From the NCBI RefSeq assembly GCF_009905375.1, contig NC_133653.1, forward strand, positions 91,623,671 to 91,687,670: a stretch of 64,000 nt of DNA, written 5' to 3'. Shown piece after piece: positions 43,101 to 54,935 of the stretch; the stretch's first letter is position 1; every line of letters begins with the position of its first letter. A model generated the notes under the pieces. That model was not told where the DNA came from, did not search any database, and worked only from the letters and a program-made list of their open reading frames with translations. Source of the stretch: Apium graveolens (taxonomy: Eukaryota > Streptophyta > Magnoliopsida > Apiales > Apiaceae). Made by a program: the position numbers and the translations under genes.

Positions 43101-44660
43101 GATGCTTTAAGTCGAAAGGAAAGGTTGATTATTTTAACGTCATCGGAAGAATTAATCAAAGACTTTGACAAAATGGAAATAGAGGTGCAGACTCCAGAAT
43201 GTGGAGATGAAGTTATTTATACAACGCTATTTCAACCTGAAATTTTGGAAAAGATTCGATGCTGTCAAGAGCAAGTGATGAATCGCGAAAGGAATAAGTT
43301 GACGGGAGAAGAAATTAAAGCTCAAAAGGATGGAAAAGGGATATACCGTGTTAACTCACGTATTTGGATACCTAATGTTGTGGAACTAAAGTACGAGATT
43401 TTGCAAGAACCGCATAACTCGAGATTTTCAATTCACCCCGGGAGTACGAAGATGTACCAGGATTTAAAAGAGAATTATTGGTGGCCAAACATGAAAAAGG
43501 AAATTGCGGAATGGATAAGTAGATGTTACACGTGCCAAAGAGTTAAAGCGGAACATCAAAGGCCAAGCGGATTGCTTCAGCCACTGGATATACCTGAATG
43601 GAAATGGGAACATATCGCGATGGATTTCGTGGTAGGATTACCTAAAACCAAGTCAAATCACGATGCGATTTGGGTGGTAATCGATCGGTTGACAAAGTCA
43701 GCACATTTCTTGCCAATAAACGAAAGGTTTTCATTAGAAAAGTTGGTCAAATTGTATCTGGATGAGATCGTGATGCGTCATGGAGTTCCTGTATCTATCG
43801 TGTCTGATAGAGATCCAAGGTTTAATTCAAGATTTTGGCGATAATTCCATGATCATTTGGGAACGAAATTGAAAATGAGTACGGCATATCATCCGCAGAC
43901 AGACGGACAAAGTGAAAGGACAATTCAGACGATTGAAGATATGTTGTGAACCTGCGCAATATATTTCAAAGGAAATTGGGACGATCATTTGCCCTTAATT
44001 GAGTTTTCCTACAACAACAGTTATCACGCTAGTATAGGCATGCCGCCTTATGAAGCGTTGTATGGAAGAAAGTGTAGATCCCCTACTTATTGGGACGAAG
44101 TTGGTGAGCGCAAGTTAATTGGCCCAGAGCTAGCTCAACAAATGAAGGAAAAGGTTGAAATGATACGAAAGAGATTAATTACAGCTCAAGACCGACAGGC
44201 AAAGTACGCAAATCAAGAGCGGAAAGATGTACAATTCGAAACTGGAGACAAAGTCTTGTTGAAGATATCTCCTTGGAAAGGTTTAACTCGATTTGGAAAG
44301 AAAGGAAAGCTAAGTCCAAGGTACATTGGACCATTTGAAGTATTGCGACAAGTTGGGAAAGTGGCGTATGAATTGGCGCTGCCGCCGCAAATGCAACATC
44401 TGCACAATATGTTTCATGTATCTCTCCTGAAGAAGTATAATGCTGATGCGAGCCATGTGATCGAGTTGGAACCAGTGGAAATCCAACCAGATTTATCCTA
44501 TATAGAACAACCAGTGCGAATTTTGGATCGAAAAGAAAGGACGCTTAGAAATAACGTTGTACCTCTAGTTAGAGTGTTATGGAGAAATCCATTAGTCGAA
44601 GAATCGACTTGGGAATTAGAAAGCGAAATGAAAGAAAAGTATCCCCATCTGTTTGCTTAG
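40151..44660 (+). pseudogene. gag-pol: gag-pol of element D, one frameshift and several stops
   Basis: ATG 40151 opens Gag (HPPEFLG, WLREMEKAF, FWWESSKALLEG, FLEKYLP). Stops at 40991 and 41066 lie in the knuckle region (CRNCGKRHPGKC, CFKCGKVGHMARNC). The same frame continues into protease DSGATRSF near 41345, so gag and pol are one reading frame. One extra A in a 7-A run (42017-42023) shifts the frame at VKKK in RT. The rest (42189 on) has FIDDILIYS, RNase H with SDALYKGLG (Ser to Leu), and integrase; it is stopped at 42174, 43842 and about 43947. The last part (43989-44660) ends in the chromodomain-like [18 protein letters not shown]. Not functional as it stands. Confidence 0.92.
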
Positions 44661-44664
44661 ACTA

Positions 44665-44700
44665 GATTCTGGGGACAGAATCCTTTTAAGGAGGGTAGAC
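44665..44700 (+). other. Conserved hairpin and PPT, element D
   Basis: GATTCTG (44665-44671), loop GGGA, CAGAATC (44676-44682), then the purine-rich AAGGAGGGTAGAC up to the LTR at 44701. The PPT is weaker than in A or B. Confidence 0.7.
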
Positions 44701-47700
44701 TGTAACGACCGAGAATTTTGCGTCGTAATTAAGAGAATAAAGTATGTGTTATGTGATGAGATTATAATTATGTGATTAAGTGATGATTATTTGTCTTATC
44801 TGTATACTAGAGTTAAGGATCGTGGATAAAAACGTTCCAATTTAAAGAGTCGGCTTTGAAGTTAAGCTTGGTGTCGGGCCGTCAGGTAGAACGGAACCCG
44901 TCCTAATATGGAATTAAATAATATAAAATGTGAGTTACATGTGAAGTAAATGAATAAAGTATTTCGCGTCTTAAGAGACGTGTTGATTGACAAAGATAAT
45001 GAGAAGCGTAATCGAAACGCTGAGCGTCGGGCCGTCAGGCTGAACGTGACCCGTTACGCGTAAAAGAGGATAAGGATTAAAGAGGGATAGATTCTATGAT
45101 CAGACCTGAGTCGTTATGTGACTATATGTGTGTGATTGCTTGACTGTGTGCATGACTATGTGTTCTGTGTCAATTTTGTGAATTTTAAAGGAATTACGTG
45201 ATTTAAGTAAAGGTTTAATTAACCTTCGCGCATTTTTATAAAATCATCCGAGAAGGATAAAAACATGGGATTTGTTCTGTTATCTTCGTGAAGATCCTAG
45301 AGACTTTTTAAAAATAATAAGTGAACTTGATTGTTGATCTTTGCATTTTTAAATTGATTTTATGTGGAAAATGTATTTATTAAAGCAAGTTTGCGAAATT
45401 CATATAAAATCAACCGTTCGCTCAAAAATTCATTATGAGTAATGGTTGGAAAGCTAATTTCGAAACCTACGTGTTAAAGATTTTTATTCAAGACAATTTC
45501 ATCTTTCCAAGAGAGAAATATTTTTATTTTTAATTTCATTGCATTTGAGTAAAAAGAGAAAGAAAGTGCCAGTCAAAAAGGAATTATTGAATTACTATTT
45601 TGCCCTTAATCTTGGTGGAGTATAAAATACTCCTTCCTCCCCCATTTTCTTCTTCTTTTCCGTGCAATCACTCTTTTCTCTCTTCTTTTTTTACTCCCCT
45701 CTCTCTCTCGAACACTCTCACTCTCTTTCTCTCTCACTCCCTCTCGGCTCTCTCATCTCTCACCTCTCTCACTCGCATGCAACCATTAAAATACACTCAA
45801 ACACTGAGATATTGCTTCCATTAGTTGTTATTCTTGGTATATACTTTGATTGCTACTTGCATGTAAGTGATTATAAAGGTTTTGTTGAAGTAATCACTAT
45901 GGTTGTGTTTAAGAAAAACAATTTCTTGATGCATAACTAAGAGAGTGAATTTAAGCGTGATTGGAGGTCATAAACTCGAGAAGAGATCCGTTATGGACTC
46001 TCTCAAGTTCGACCACCACCGACCATGATCCAAAGGAGAGCCGGTGGATTTTCCATGATGAGATCGTTGGATTTTAGTGTTGCATGTTATGATTTCTTGA
46101 AAATTTAGAAAAGGGTTTTGTTTCTTTAATGAAATTCAAGTGTGTGCTTGATTAAATGATTCCATTGATTGTGTTAGGAAGAAAATGAATGTGTGCATAT
46201 GATTGTTGCTTAGAAAATCAAAAATTGAGGATTTGCATGTGAGTTTTTGCTTCGGTTTTTGCTAATAAAGAAGAGGACTTCGGGTTTTGTGGGTTAATCT
46301 TGTTGAACACTAGGTTTATGTGGCTTAAAGGTGATTGCATGATAGTTTTAAAGAAGATCAATTAGTGCATGTTATTGATTAGTCCTTGAGTTGAAAATTA
46401 TGTTCTTGCCGAATGAAAACAAGATAAAAAGGGGTTAATTATTGATTGAGCAAATGCATGTTGGTTGAATGAGTTAGGTGTTACATGATTTGGTGTTTAA
46501 GTGAATGGAATGATCTAGTTAAGAACTAAAATAAATGGGAAATGTGATGTATTGCCTTGCATGTTAAAATCCATTCTTGTACGTTGATTTATGGAGAAAA
46601 AAAAACAACCCGAATGGATTCTTAGGAATAAAAAGGTGAAATTAAGTGGATTGAATTGCTAAGTGAGAATTTGATTGCATGATAAAGATTAAGAAGTGAT
46701 ATGTTCGAATTTTGGTAATTAAACGGGAGTGTTGATTTCAATCTTAATAAAAGTAAGATTCGGATTTTTGGTTGAAAAGGGATGAAGTTTAAGTGCTAAA
46801 TGATCCTTGTGAATTGCATTAGTTGTTCTTGCTTATATGAGGTTGAAAATGAATATATGTGGATGTGTTTTGTATGTATGGTTCGAATTAAGGAGCAAAA
46901 AAAAGGAAATTAAGTTGATTGATATAAGTGATAGTATATACGTAAATGTTTGGATGTAAATAGATCTTGTACTCGTAAAAGAGAGTCGTGTTAGTGTGAA
47001 TTGAGACATAGCCAAGGTCAAGCGAGTACGCTTTGATTGCTAAGTATATAAGGATTATGCTATGTGCTAAGTGCTATGTGCTTATATGTATAAGCTATAT
47101 TCGTATGCTCGAGTCAAGGATATAATCATGTATGGTTCCATGATTTATATTGAACCTATTGATTATCTTGGTTAACTCTGTTTAATGATACCCTGATTCT
47201 CTTGATCACCCTATTGATCCCTAAGTCATTGCTGATCTTTCTTATCTAGTGCCTTGTCGTCCTTGATACAGAATTCTTGAGAATTGTTCCTTGCGTATCT
47301 TCGATTCACTCCCTGAACTTTGTTTCTTTAAAATCTGAATTGAGAATGAGTTTCGACTTGAAAGAGTCTGAATGATTTCAAATGCTTGGTAATGATAAAA
47401 TGAATTTTAAAAAACCTATTTGCTTTTTTTCAAACTCAAGGTTTTCCAAATGAATTCCTGATGGATTGGATTGAGACGTAAGAGGCTAGTGGGACTAGTC
47501 CAGTCATGGTAAGAGGCTAGTGGGACTAGTCCAATTTAAGGCTGAAATTATGCCGATTGGTACCTTAAAGACCGGAATGGAGGTCGATACGGGCTGATCA
47601 CCCGTATATAATGAAATGAAAAGATAAAGTGATCCAATCAAGGGTTCTAAGTGAATATTTAAAAGGGAACTGAAACTTTTATTCAGTAAATTGATTTTTG

Positions 47701-48465
47701 GAAAAGAAAATTGTTTATATTGCTTTGAAAAGAGTTGATTATGTCATTGTGGAGCTTAAGGCTCGAGAACCCTGATTCTTGAAATTGTTGATCATATGAT
47801 TGATTCTATATCTTGAAATACTGTTGCTTTCATCTATCGGAAGATCTATTTTGATCCTATAATGATTTGTGATGAATGTCGGCTTTTGTCTAGTTTCGAG
47901 CCTTGTTTCTTGAAAGCCCAACTATTCTTCGGATACCATTCCTTATCCCAAAGAAAAAACAAATGAAAATCTGCCACCTAGATTAATTAAAGTAGAATGC
48001 CCTAGTTTGTTCAAAGTATATTGTGATTTGATATTGTAGAACTGCTATATAGTTACTTGCTGAGTTTTATACTCATTTGTTTTGTCTTAATCTAACCATG
48101 GCAGTTAAGCAAGAAGATGGCCAGGCTTAGGCGCACTGCTCGTAAGAGTGTACCTGGTGGTCCCTACCGTGTTGAGGGCTTCCGGTTGCCAGAGCAGGTA
48201 GTAGTTGTTATGAGTGAGCTCGCGTCTAGAAAGAAGTGTTTAAAGATACAATGGGTTATCTGTCGGTTCCCAGCCGGAATCGATATTGTTTATTTAACAG
48301 TATTTCGGGCTTGTAAGTTATATTTTGTGATTGGTAGTTGTAATCTTGTCTCATACTTTATCCTGTTGATCCTATTAGTAGTTAATCCGGGTTTATGCAT
48401 ATTTAATTATTAGATTAGAGGTGTGTGAGTCCTCATCTCCTAACCCCGAGATTGAGGGCATCACA
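44701..48465 (+). repeat. Element D 3' LTR with internal deletion
   Basis: 3765 nt, TGTAACGACCGAG to GCATCACA. Relative to the 5' LTR, about 385 nt (5' LTR about 37154-37539) are missing near 47122, replaced by about 15 nt of filler. The rest is collinear and keeps donor, hairpin and micro-exon. Confidence 0.95.
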
Positions 48466-48470
48466 AAGAT
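48466..48470 (+). other. Target-site duplication of element D, right copy
   Basis: AAGAT, followed by the resumed family-B integrase sequence (GATGAAGGAAATAGCAGAATGG). Confidence 0.95.
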
Positions 48471-49638
48471 GATGAAGGAAATAGCAGAATGGGTAAGTAA
48501 ATGCTACACATGCCAGCGAGTTAAAGCAGAACATCAACGTCCGAGCGGATTATTATAACCGTTAGACATTCCAGAATGGAAATGGGAACATCTAGCGATG
48601 GATTTTGAAGTAGGACTACCCAGGACTAGGGCAAATTATGATGCGATATGGGTAATCACTGACAGACTCACGAAGTCGGCACATTTTCTACCAATTAACG
48701 AAAGATTTTCGCTTGACAAGCTAGTGCATTTGTATCTCAAGGAAATTGTGATGCGATATGGAGTTCCAATATCTATCGTGTTTGATCGAGATCCTCGTTT
48801 CAACTCAAGATTTTGGAGACAATTTCAAGAATGCCTTGGAACAAAATTAAACATGAGTACCGCTTATCATCCGCAAACTGACGGGCAAAGTGAAAGAACT
48901 ATCCAAACGATTGAAGACATTCTACGAGTTTGTGCGATCGATTTTGAAGGCAGTTGGGATGAGCATTTACCTCTAGTGGAATTTTCTTATAATAACAGCT
49001 ATCACGCCAGCATTGGAATGCCACCGTACGAAGCACTATATGGGAGAAAATGCAGATCACCAGTACATTGGGATGAAGTTGGAGAACACAAGATTTTGGG
49101 TCCAGAATTAATCCAACAGACTAAAGAAAAGATTGAACTTATTCGAAAATGACTCGATGCAGCAAAAAACAGGCAACGCAAACATGCAGACCAAGCAAGA
49201 ACAGATATGGACTATCAGGAAGGAGAACACGTATTACTCAAAATATCGCCATGGAAAGGATTGACCAGATTTAGTAATAAAGGTAAATTGAAGCAACGAT
49301 ACGTCAGACCGTTTGAAATTTTGAAGAAAGTAGGAAAAGTTGCGTACGAATTAGCTTTACCGCCTCATATGCTACATATTCACAATGTGTTTCACGTGTT
49401 GATGCTTAAGCGATATAATCCTGATTCTAGGCATGTAATAGAGTATGAACCGATAGATATCCAACCTGATTTGACTTTTGTAGAACAGCCAGTAAGAATT
49501 CTAGATAGGCGAGAGAAAGTGTTGAGAAATAAGTCTGTATATTTAGTACGGGTGTTGTGGAGAAATCCTATGGTTGAAGAATCAACCTGGGAACTTGAAA
49601 ATGAGATGTTAGAAAAATACCCTCATTTGTTTTCATAA
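48471..49638 (+). pseudogene. pol: gag-pol of family B unit 1, part 2 (integrase, chromodomain)
   Basis: Continues the integrase cut at 34731: [16 protein letters not shown], a TAA near 48556, then MDFEVGLP (Val to Glu, shared with unit 2), VFDRDPRF (Ser to Phe, shared), and [17 protein letters not shown]-to-TGA stop lies at 49150. The rest ends in the chromodomain-like tail ([19 protein letters not shown]). The catalytic D, D and E appear present, but stops and D block expression. Confidence 0.92.
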
Positions 49639-49640
49639 AA

Positions 49641-49674
49641 GATTCTGAGGACAGAATCCTATTAAGGGGGAGAA
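49641..49674 (+). other. Conserved hairpin and PPT, family B unit 1
   Basis: GATTCTG-AGGA-CAGAATC (49641-49658), then AAGGGGGAGAA up to LTR2 at 49675. Confidence 0.75.
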
Positions 49675-52600
49675 TGTAACGACCGAGAAATTTACGTTGT
49701 ATTATATCATATTTATAATAAAATATGTGTATTAGTATGTCATTTATGTGTGATTATCTGTTAAACCCTAAATGTTATGTGTTACGTGTATCCCGTGTCA
49801 TTTCTGTATTTTTAAGGTATTTTTCAGATATTTTATTTCACATTCATAACTTTCATTTCAAACATTTTACGACCCAAACAATGGTTTTAAAGCCAGTATT
49901 TCAAATAAAATAATGGGCCTTATTTTTCATCAAACGGCTTTTACAATCGTATTATTCTGAACATCTAGATATTTTATAAATTTTCTCGTTTTACGAAAAA
50001 TGACATTTCCGAGCCCCATTGGGTGTTAGAAACCCCACAAAAATCATATTTTTATTTTTATAAAATTATAGGACTTTTATTTATACCATTTCTTTGTATT
50101 TTTGCATTATTCACAATTTTTGGGAAATTTTGGCATATATATTGTATATATAAAATATTTATAAATTAAATTTTAATACCCAAAAATTATAAAAATTAGG
50201 GCCAAATATTTTTATTAGATGTACAATTAGCCCCTTAATTTTATTTAGGAGTATTATTTTTCACACTATAAATAGCTTAATTATCAGTTAATTAAAATTA
50301 ATTAATTATTAAAATTTCTGCAATTTTCTGGAAATTCTCTGAAGAACAAGTCAGGTCGGTTTTCGGGTCGAGAATCAATCACTGATTTTGAACATTTCTG
50401 AGCACCAAATCGATCGATGTAAGTATCCAAGTCGATCCTCTCGAGTTGTTCTTTCGGTTTCTGGTATCAAAAACATGTTTTGATGTGTTAATTTTCGATT
50501 TTAATTTCTAGGGTTTATACCCGAATTGGTACTTTTTGATTCTGGGATTATTTGTTGAAATTGATGTTATGAATAGCTTTATTTGATTGTTTATGATTGA
50601 TTCTTGCTAATTAATTTGACTGACGATTGCTGGAATCGATAAATCGATATCTAGGGTTATATATTTTTTTAATTGATCGTTTTTTATTATACAGATATCT
50701 GAGGTATATAGTGATATAGGGGTTTGATTGTGTATGTTTCAAGCTTTATTTTAAGCCATAGAACGTAATTTTTGATGTACAAACTCGTGATTTCGACTTT
50801 TGATCGGAAAATCTGGAAATTTGGCCGGAGAATTCGATTCCGGGATGATTAGGAGTTGTGGTTGCCAGAATTAGAATGGTGAAGTGATAAGGAATGATTT
50901 GGCATCAAAAACCCTGTCAAACGATACCTGGTTAGCCGATATCGGAGCATCACCGGAGTCCGGGTACTCGCCGGATTCTGGGTTGATTCGGGCAAGTTCA
51001 TCCCGACCCGGGATGTTCTTCCCCATCCCGTTTGACCCGGTTTTTAAACCCGGGTTTGATCCTCTAATACCCAAATCCATTTTCTGAATTGTGTTTTTGA
51101 CTTTTTAATTATTTATTTATATTTTATAAAATCAAAATCAGTTTTTATTAATTCTGAAAATCAATTAAAAATTAGTTTCAAATTCTGTAAAATAATATTA
51201 ATAATTCCTAAATTATTTTCTTAATTTATTAATTCGAATTTAGTGATTTAATTAAGTATTTAATTATTTATTTAATCATTTATCTATTTATTTATTGATT
51301 ATTAAGTAATTAATTAGTAGTTAAAGATTAAAAATTATTATCGAATATTACGAGAAATGATTCGATAAATAAGGGAATAAAACGGATAACTCGTAATTAT
51401 ATGGGTAACTAAACGATAAGTTCGGTTATTATTATTCAGACGATAGTTAATTATTCGTATAATATAGTAATAATGATTCGTAATAAATAATTAAATACAG
51501 ATAATTGATTTAAATCGTAACGTGTAATAATAACATTAATTTTTCTATAATTATATGAGAAATAACTCGTAGAAATACGAGTAGTGGATCGTTGAATTGA
51601 ATTCTGATTCGGATAATAGTTTATTTATTAGATAGTTATCATATCAATTGATTGTATCAATTATTTATTTGTAAATAATCGATCTAATCTAATAAATAAT
51701 GATAAGTTGTAAATATTTGTAATAAATTGTGATTAATCCTAATAATTAGGGATTAATTATTTTAAATTATTAAAAGATTATTTATTAATTATTTCTTAGT
51801 TATTTATTTATTAAATATTTAAAAGTGATTAACTATTTCGATAATTAATCACATAATTTTCAATAAACCATAACTTATTCATTTTAACTCCAAAAATTAT
51901 AAAAAAATTATTTTTGACTTTGATTTTTCTTAAATAATTATTTAAAAATTATTTTAGGATTTAAAAATTAGTAATAATTATTTATATTAAATAATAAATT
52001 CGATTAACAATGTTTAATTAATAGTAATTAGACCGTTAGTCTGATTTAAGCGAAACGAAAGCCATTTTACTCAGAAAAATGAATTATTTTCATTAAAAAT
52101 AATGTAAAGACCTAATTTCTTATAAAAATTAGTTGACCTTATTGATTGCTTGATTATCAGTCGAAATACGTGCCGAGACGAATCCGAAAAATTCCGGAGA
52201 AATGGGAAATGAAGCAGAAGGTGATCAATGGAGCAATCAGCGAGTCGATTTTGATTCTAAAAATTATTTTAACTATAAAAATGATTATGTGCTTATGTGC
52301 TTATGTGTATTATGTGATTAATCGAGTCTTACTTGCTTATATGTAATATACGAGTCGGTCATAAGCGTATGGGTAGATAATAGGAACGAAATGAAGTCGA
52401 TTCAAGATGAAACTGAAGTACAAAATGACTTAACCAGTCTATTTTGCTAACAGAAGCTAAGCCAGCAAGGCAGGTCGAGTAGGTGATAGACGAAAGTGAT
52501 TTAATTGCAGTAAGTCGCACAGAAGGCTAGTTTTTTCCCCTATTCTACTTTCAAAATAGTAATATTCATTTCGAATTTTTTATTACGTTTGTACTCCTTT

Positions 52601-53511
52601 AATTCCTTTATTCATATTTTAGTTCGATTCTTGAATTATTCTCTTCATTTGAATTCATTATTCATATTCCAATTGTTACTCACAATTTATTGATATATTC
52701 TGGTGATTAGAATATATCAAAGCATACCGATTTGTTCTGGTTGCTATTCCAGGGACTGGATAATACTACTTTTGGGATTAAGTCTACTTAATCATAAGGA
52801 CCGGGACATAACCGGATCCTTGAGATGGGCCGTAGTGCCTGGGTGCCCGACGGGATCTATATAGTAAGATATAGATCTGCACTGTATCCTGGCTGATCAA
52901 CAAGGTATAGCTGCGAACTTGAGTCCAGTTTAGTTCGTTTGTATTCGCAAGCAATGGTCTTCTTTCTATTCTTGTGAGGTTATGTCTTAGCAGTTATACC
53001 TAGGTTACAGATTCATTTAAATTGATTTAACATTATTTATATGTTGTGGACTTGTTGAGAAATTTTTGGCTCACCCTTTTATTGTTATTCACCTTATTAT
53101 TTTCAGTTAAGAAGGAATATGAAACCCATCAGGACACGAGTGGTAAAGAAGCGGGTCAGGCCTCGGGATCCTCTCATACCCAAGGTGTTGATCCCAATCC
53201 AGGAAGAAAGCTTTGAGTTACCCGAGCAGGTGGAGTGTTGATAGATAGTGTGTGTGTTTGAATAATAGATGAACTTAGTTAAAAATGAATTAGACAATGG
53301 TTTGTAATAAAGAGAGTTTGTGAGATTTTAAATGTTGGTTTGTAATAAAAGTAGTTAGTGGTTCTTGTTTTCATACTTCAACCTAAAAAGGTCCTAGTTA
53401 GTATTAAAGGGGTTTACTTTCATTTCTTTATTATTTATTAATAAGATTGTACAGGTTTGGTGATTAGCTCGTAACCCCCAGACTTATACCCCGGGTTTAG
53501 AGGGCGTTACA
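49675..53511 (+). repeat. Family-B LTR2 (shared middle LTR)
   Basis: 3837 nt, TGTAACGACCGAG to GTTACA, with the family's canonical end. It is 3' LTR to unit 1 and 5' LTR to unit 2: a PPT precedes it and a PBS follows it. The micro-exon is at 53119-53229, and the acceptor before it is CCTTATTATTTTCAG. Confidence 0.93.
53119..53241 (+). CDS. LTR-encoded basic micro-ORF / candidate exon, family B LTR2
   Basis: Same length and frame as in LTR1 (MKPIRTRVVKKRV...SFELPEQ, then V-E-C-stop). The donor CAG|GTGGAG is at 53230 and the acceptor AG|ATG at 53700 (471-nt candidate intron), leading to the unit 2 accessory ORF. Confidence 0.52.
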   Translation: MKPIRTRVVKKRVRPRDPLIPKVLIPIQEESFELPEQVEC

Positions 53512-53514
53512 GTT

Positions 53515-53526
53515 TGGCATCAGAGC
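53515..53526 (+). other. Primer-binding site, family B unit 2
   Basis: TGGCATCAGAGC, 3 nt after the end of LTR2; one mismatch to the usual TGGTATCAGAGC. Confidence 0.85.
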
Positions 53527-53700
53527 TGTAGGTTTGGTCCCTGAAAATAAGAACATTAGGATTAAGATAAGATAGGGAGATCACATAGGATAGGAATAGT
53601 AATAGGGAGATCACTGTTAGGATTTAGGTCAGGTTAGAATAGGAAAATATAAATCTTAGGATTGTCTAGTGACCTTTTCTTTTCTTTGGTATATTATCAG

Positions 53701-54432
53701 ATGGCATCTTCTGGTTATTCTGCATCTTCTGAGAGGACAGTCACTGGGCCAGCAGCACCAGTTATACCTTCAGTATCTGAGTATATGTTTCCTCCTCTAC
53801 CACCTCCACCACCATTGCCACAGGAGCCGGTACCACCAGTTCAGGGGATAGTTCATGACCCCATAGAGATGTTTGATCCATTTGAGTTTTTTGAGCCGAT
53901 GGTTCCTTTACCAGTTGAGCATCAGTTTATACCGGGTATTGAGCAAGAGTTACCACCACCATTGTTACCTCCTATACCACTGCATGCCCCAGAGCCAGAC
54001 ATAGTTCAGATGATTCCAGTCGAGGGGATGGGAGAGCATAATGTGGATCTACAGTTAGGTTTACCACAGCAGGGTGCAGGTATTCCGAGGGTTCCATCAC
54101 AGGAGTCAGTAGGTCAGGTTGCTCAGCCGTACATGGTACCATACCATGAGTATAGAGTTTTGAGGGATGATGTGGAGTATTGGCGGGCACAGTGTCGAGA
54201 GATTCTGCATCTGTTTGATCAGAGGGACAGAGGACCGTTAGCGGCCCTACGGCCAGATTACTATATGAGACAGTGATTGCAGTCAGTTTTGATGAGTGCC
54301 ACTTGGGAGCTTGATAATTTAACCCATGATGGACCTCCTTCTTTTGTAAAGTTCTATCGGATATTTCGCTTGGCACAGACTTTGGTCCAGGCACTTAGGG
54401 ATGAGATTAGGCGTATTCCGCCTGGGGTCTGA
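53701..54432 (+). pseudogene. Accessory ORF upstream of gag, family B unit 2, one stop
   Basis: A 244-codon frame that is open for 191 codons, with a single TGA (54274) in the place also mutated in unit 1. It starts MASSGYSASSE, has a Pro-rich acidic middle, and the conserved YWRAQCREILHLFDQRDRGP. The frame goes on after the TGA to RRIPPGV at 54432. The TGA most likely came from CGA (A has Arg in this region), a CpG transition. It may be a truncated but still translatable version. Confidence 0.75.
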
Positions 54433-54935
54433 GATAGTGACAATTGAGACAGTGACTCCAGGGTACAGATGTATATAGAGGCAGCATAGTATAACCTAGT
54501 GAGTAGTGTGTATGCATGTATTTGTAGATTAGCCTGTATTAGGATTTTGACCTGTAGCGGTAGTATGACTTGTAGCCCCAATGATTTCCAGTAGAGCGAG
54601 ACTTTTTGTATCAAGCATTTACACCTGAGGCTGGTGTCATATATATAAACTGAACTTTTCAAATTTCTTTTATTTAAATTTCAGTCTTTACAGTTTTACA
54701 GTATTTACTTTCACTTTATTGTTTTATAGCTTTCAATATTATAATTCCTGTTGAAAAAAAAAAGAAAAAAAAGAACCATTTTATTTAACTGTTTACATTT
54801 CCAGTTTTTACATTTAACAACTATTTTCTTTATATAAATTATGTTAGTAATATAGGATAAATTGTTTTTCTTACATATTGTCAATTGTTTATTAAACTGT
54901 TAAAGAAATATCACCTGTTTTATTATCAGAAGAAG
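54433..54935 (+). other. Noncoding spacer before gag, family B unit 2
   Basis: Collinear with 30843-31348, including the ACACC/GGTGT hairpin and the acceptor-like TTTTATTATCAG (54929). No frame seen. Confidence 0.6.

Larger units (their letters stand above)
34732..48465 (+). mobile_element. Ty3/gypsy chromovirus element D, complete, nested in family B
   Basis: 13734 nt, flanked by AAGAT on both sides. Order: 5' LTR, PBS, accessory exon, gag-pol, hairpin, PPT, 3' LTR. It is the same clade as A and B by pol, but its LTR body is unrelated to theirs except at the termini, micro-exon and hairpin. By eye the LTRs differ at about 3% in the first 400 nt, so D is older than A. The 3' LTR has an internal deletion. 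Confidence 0.96.
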
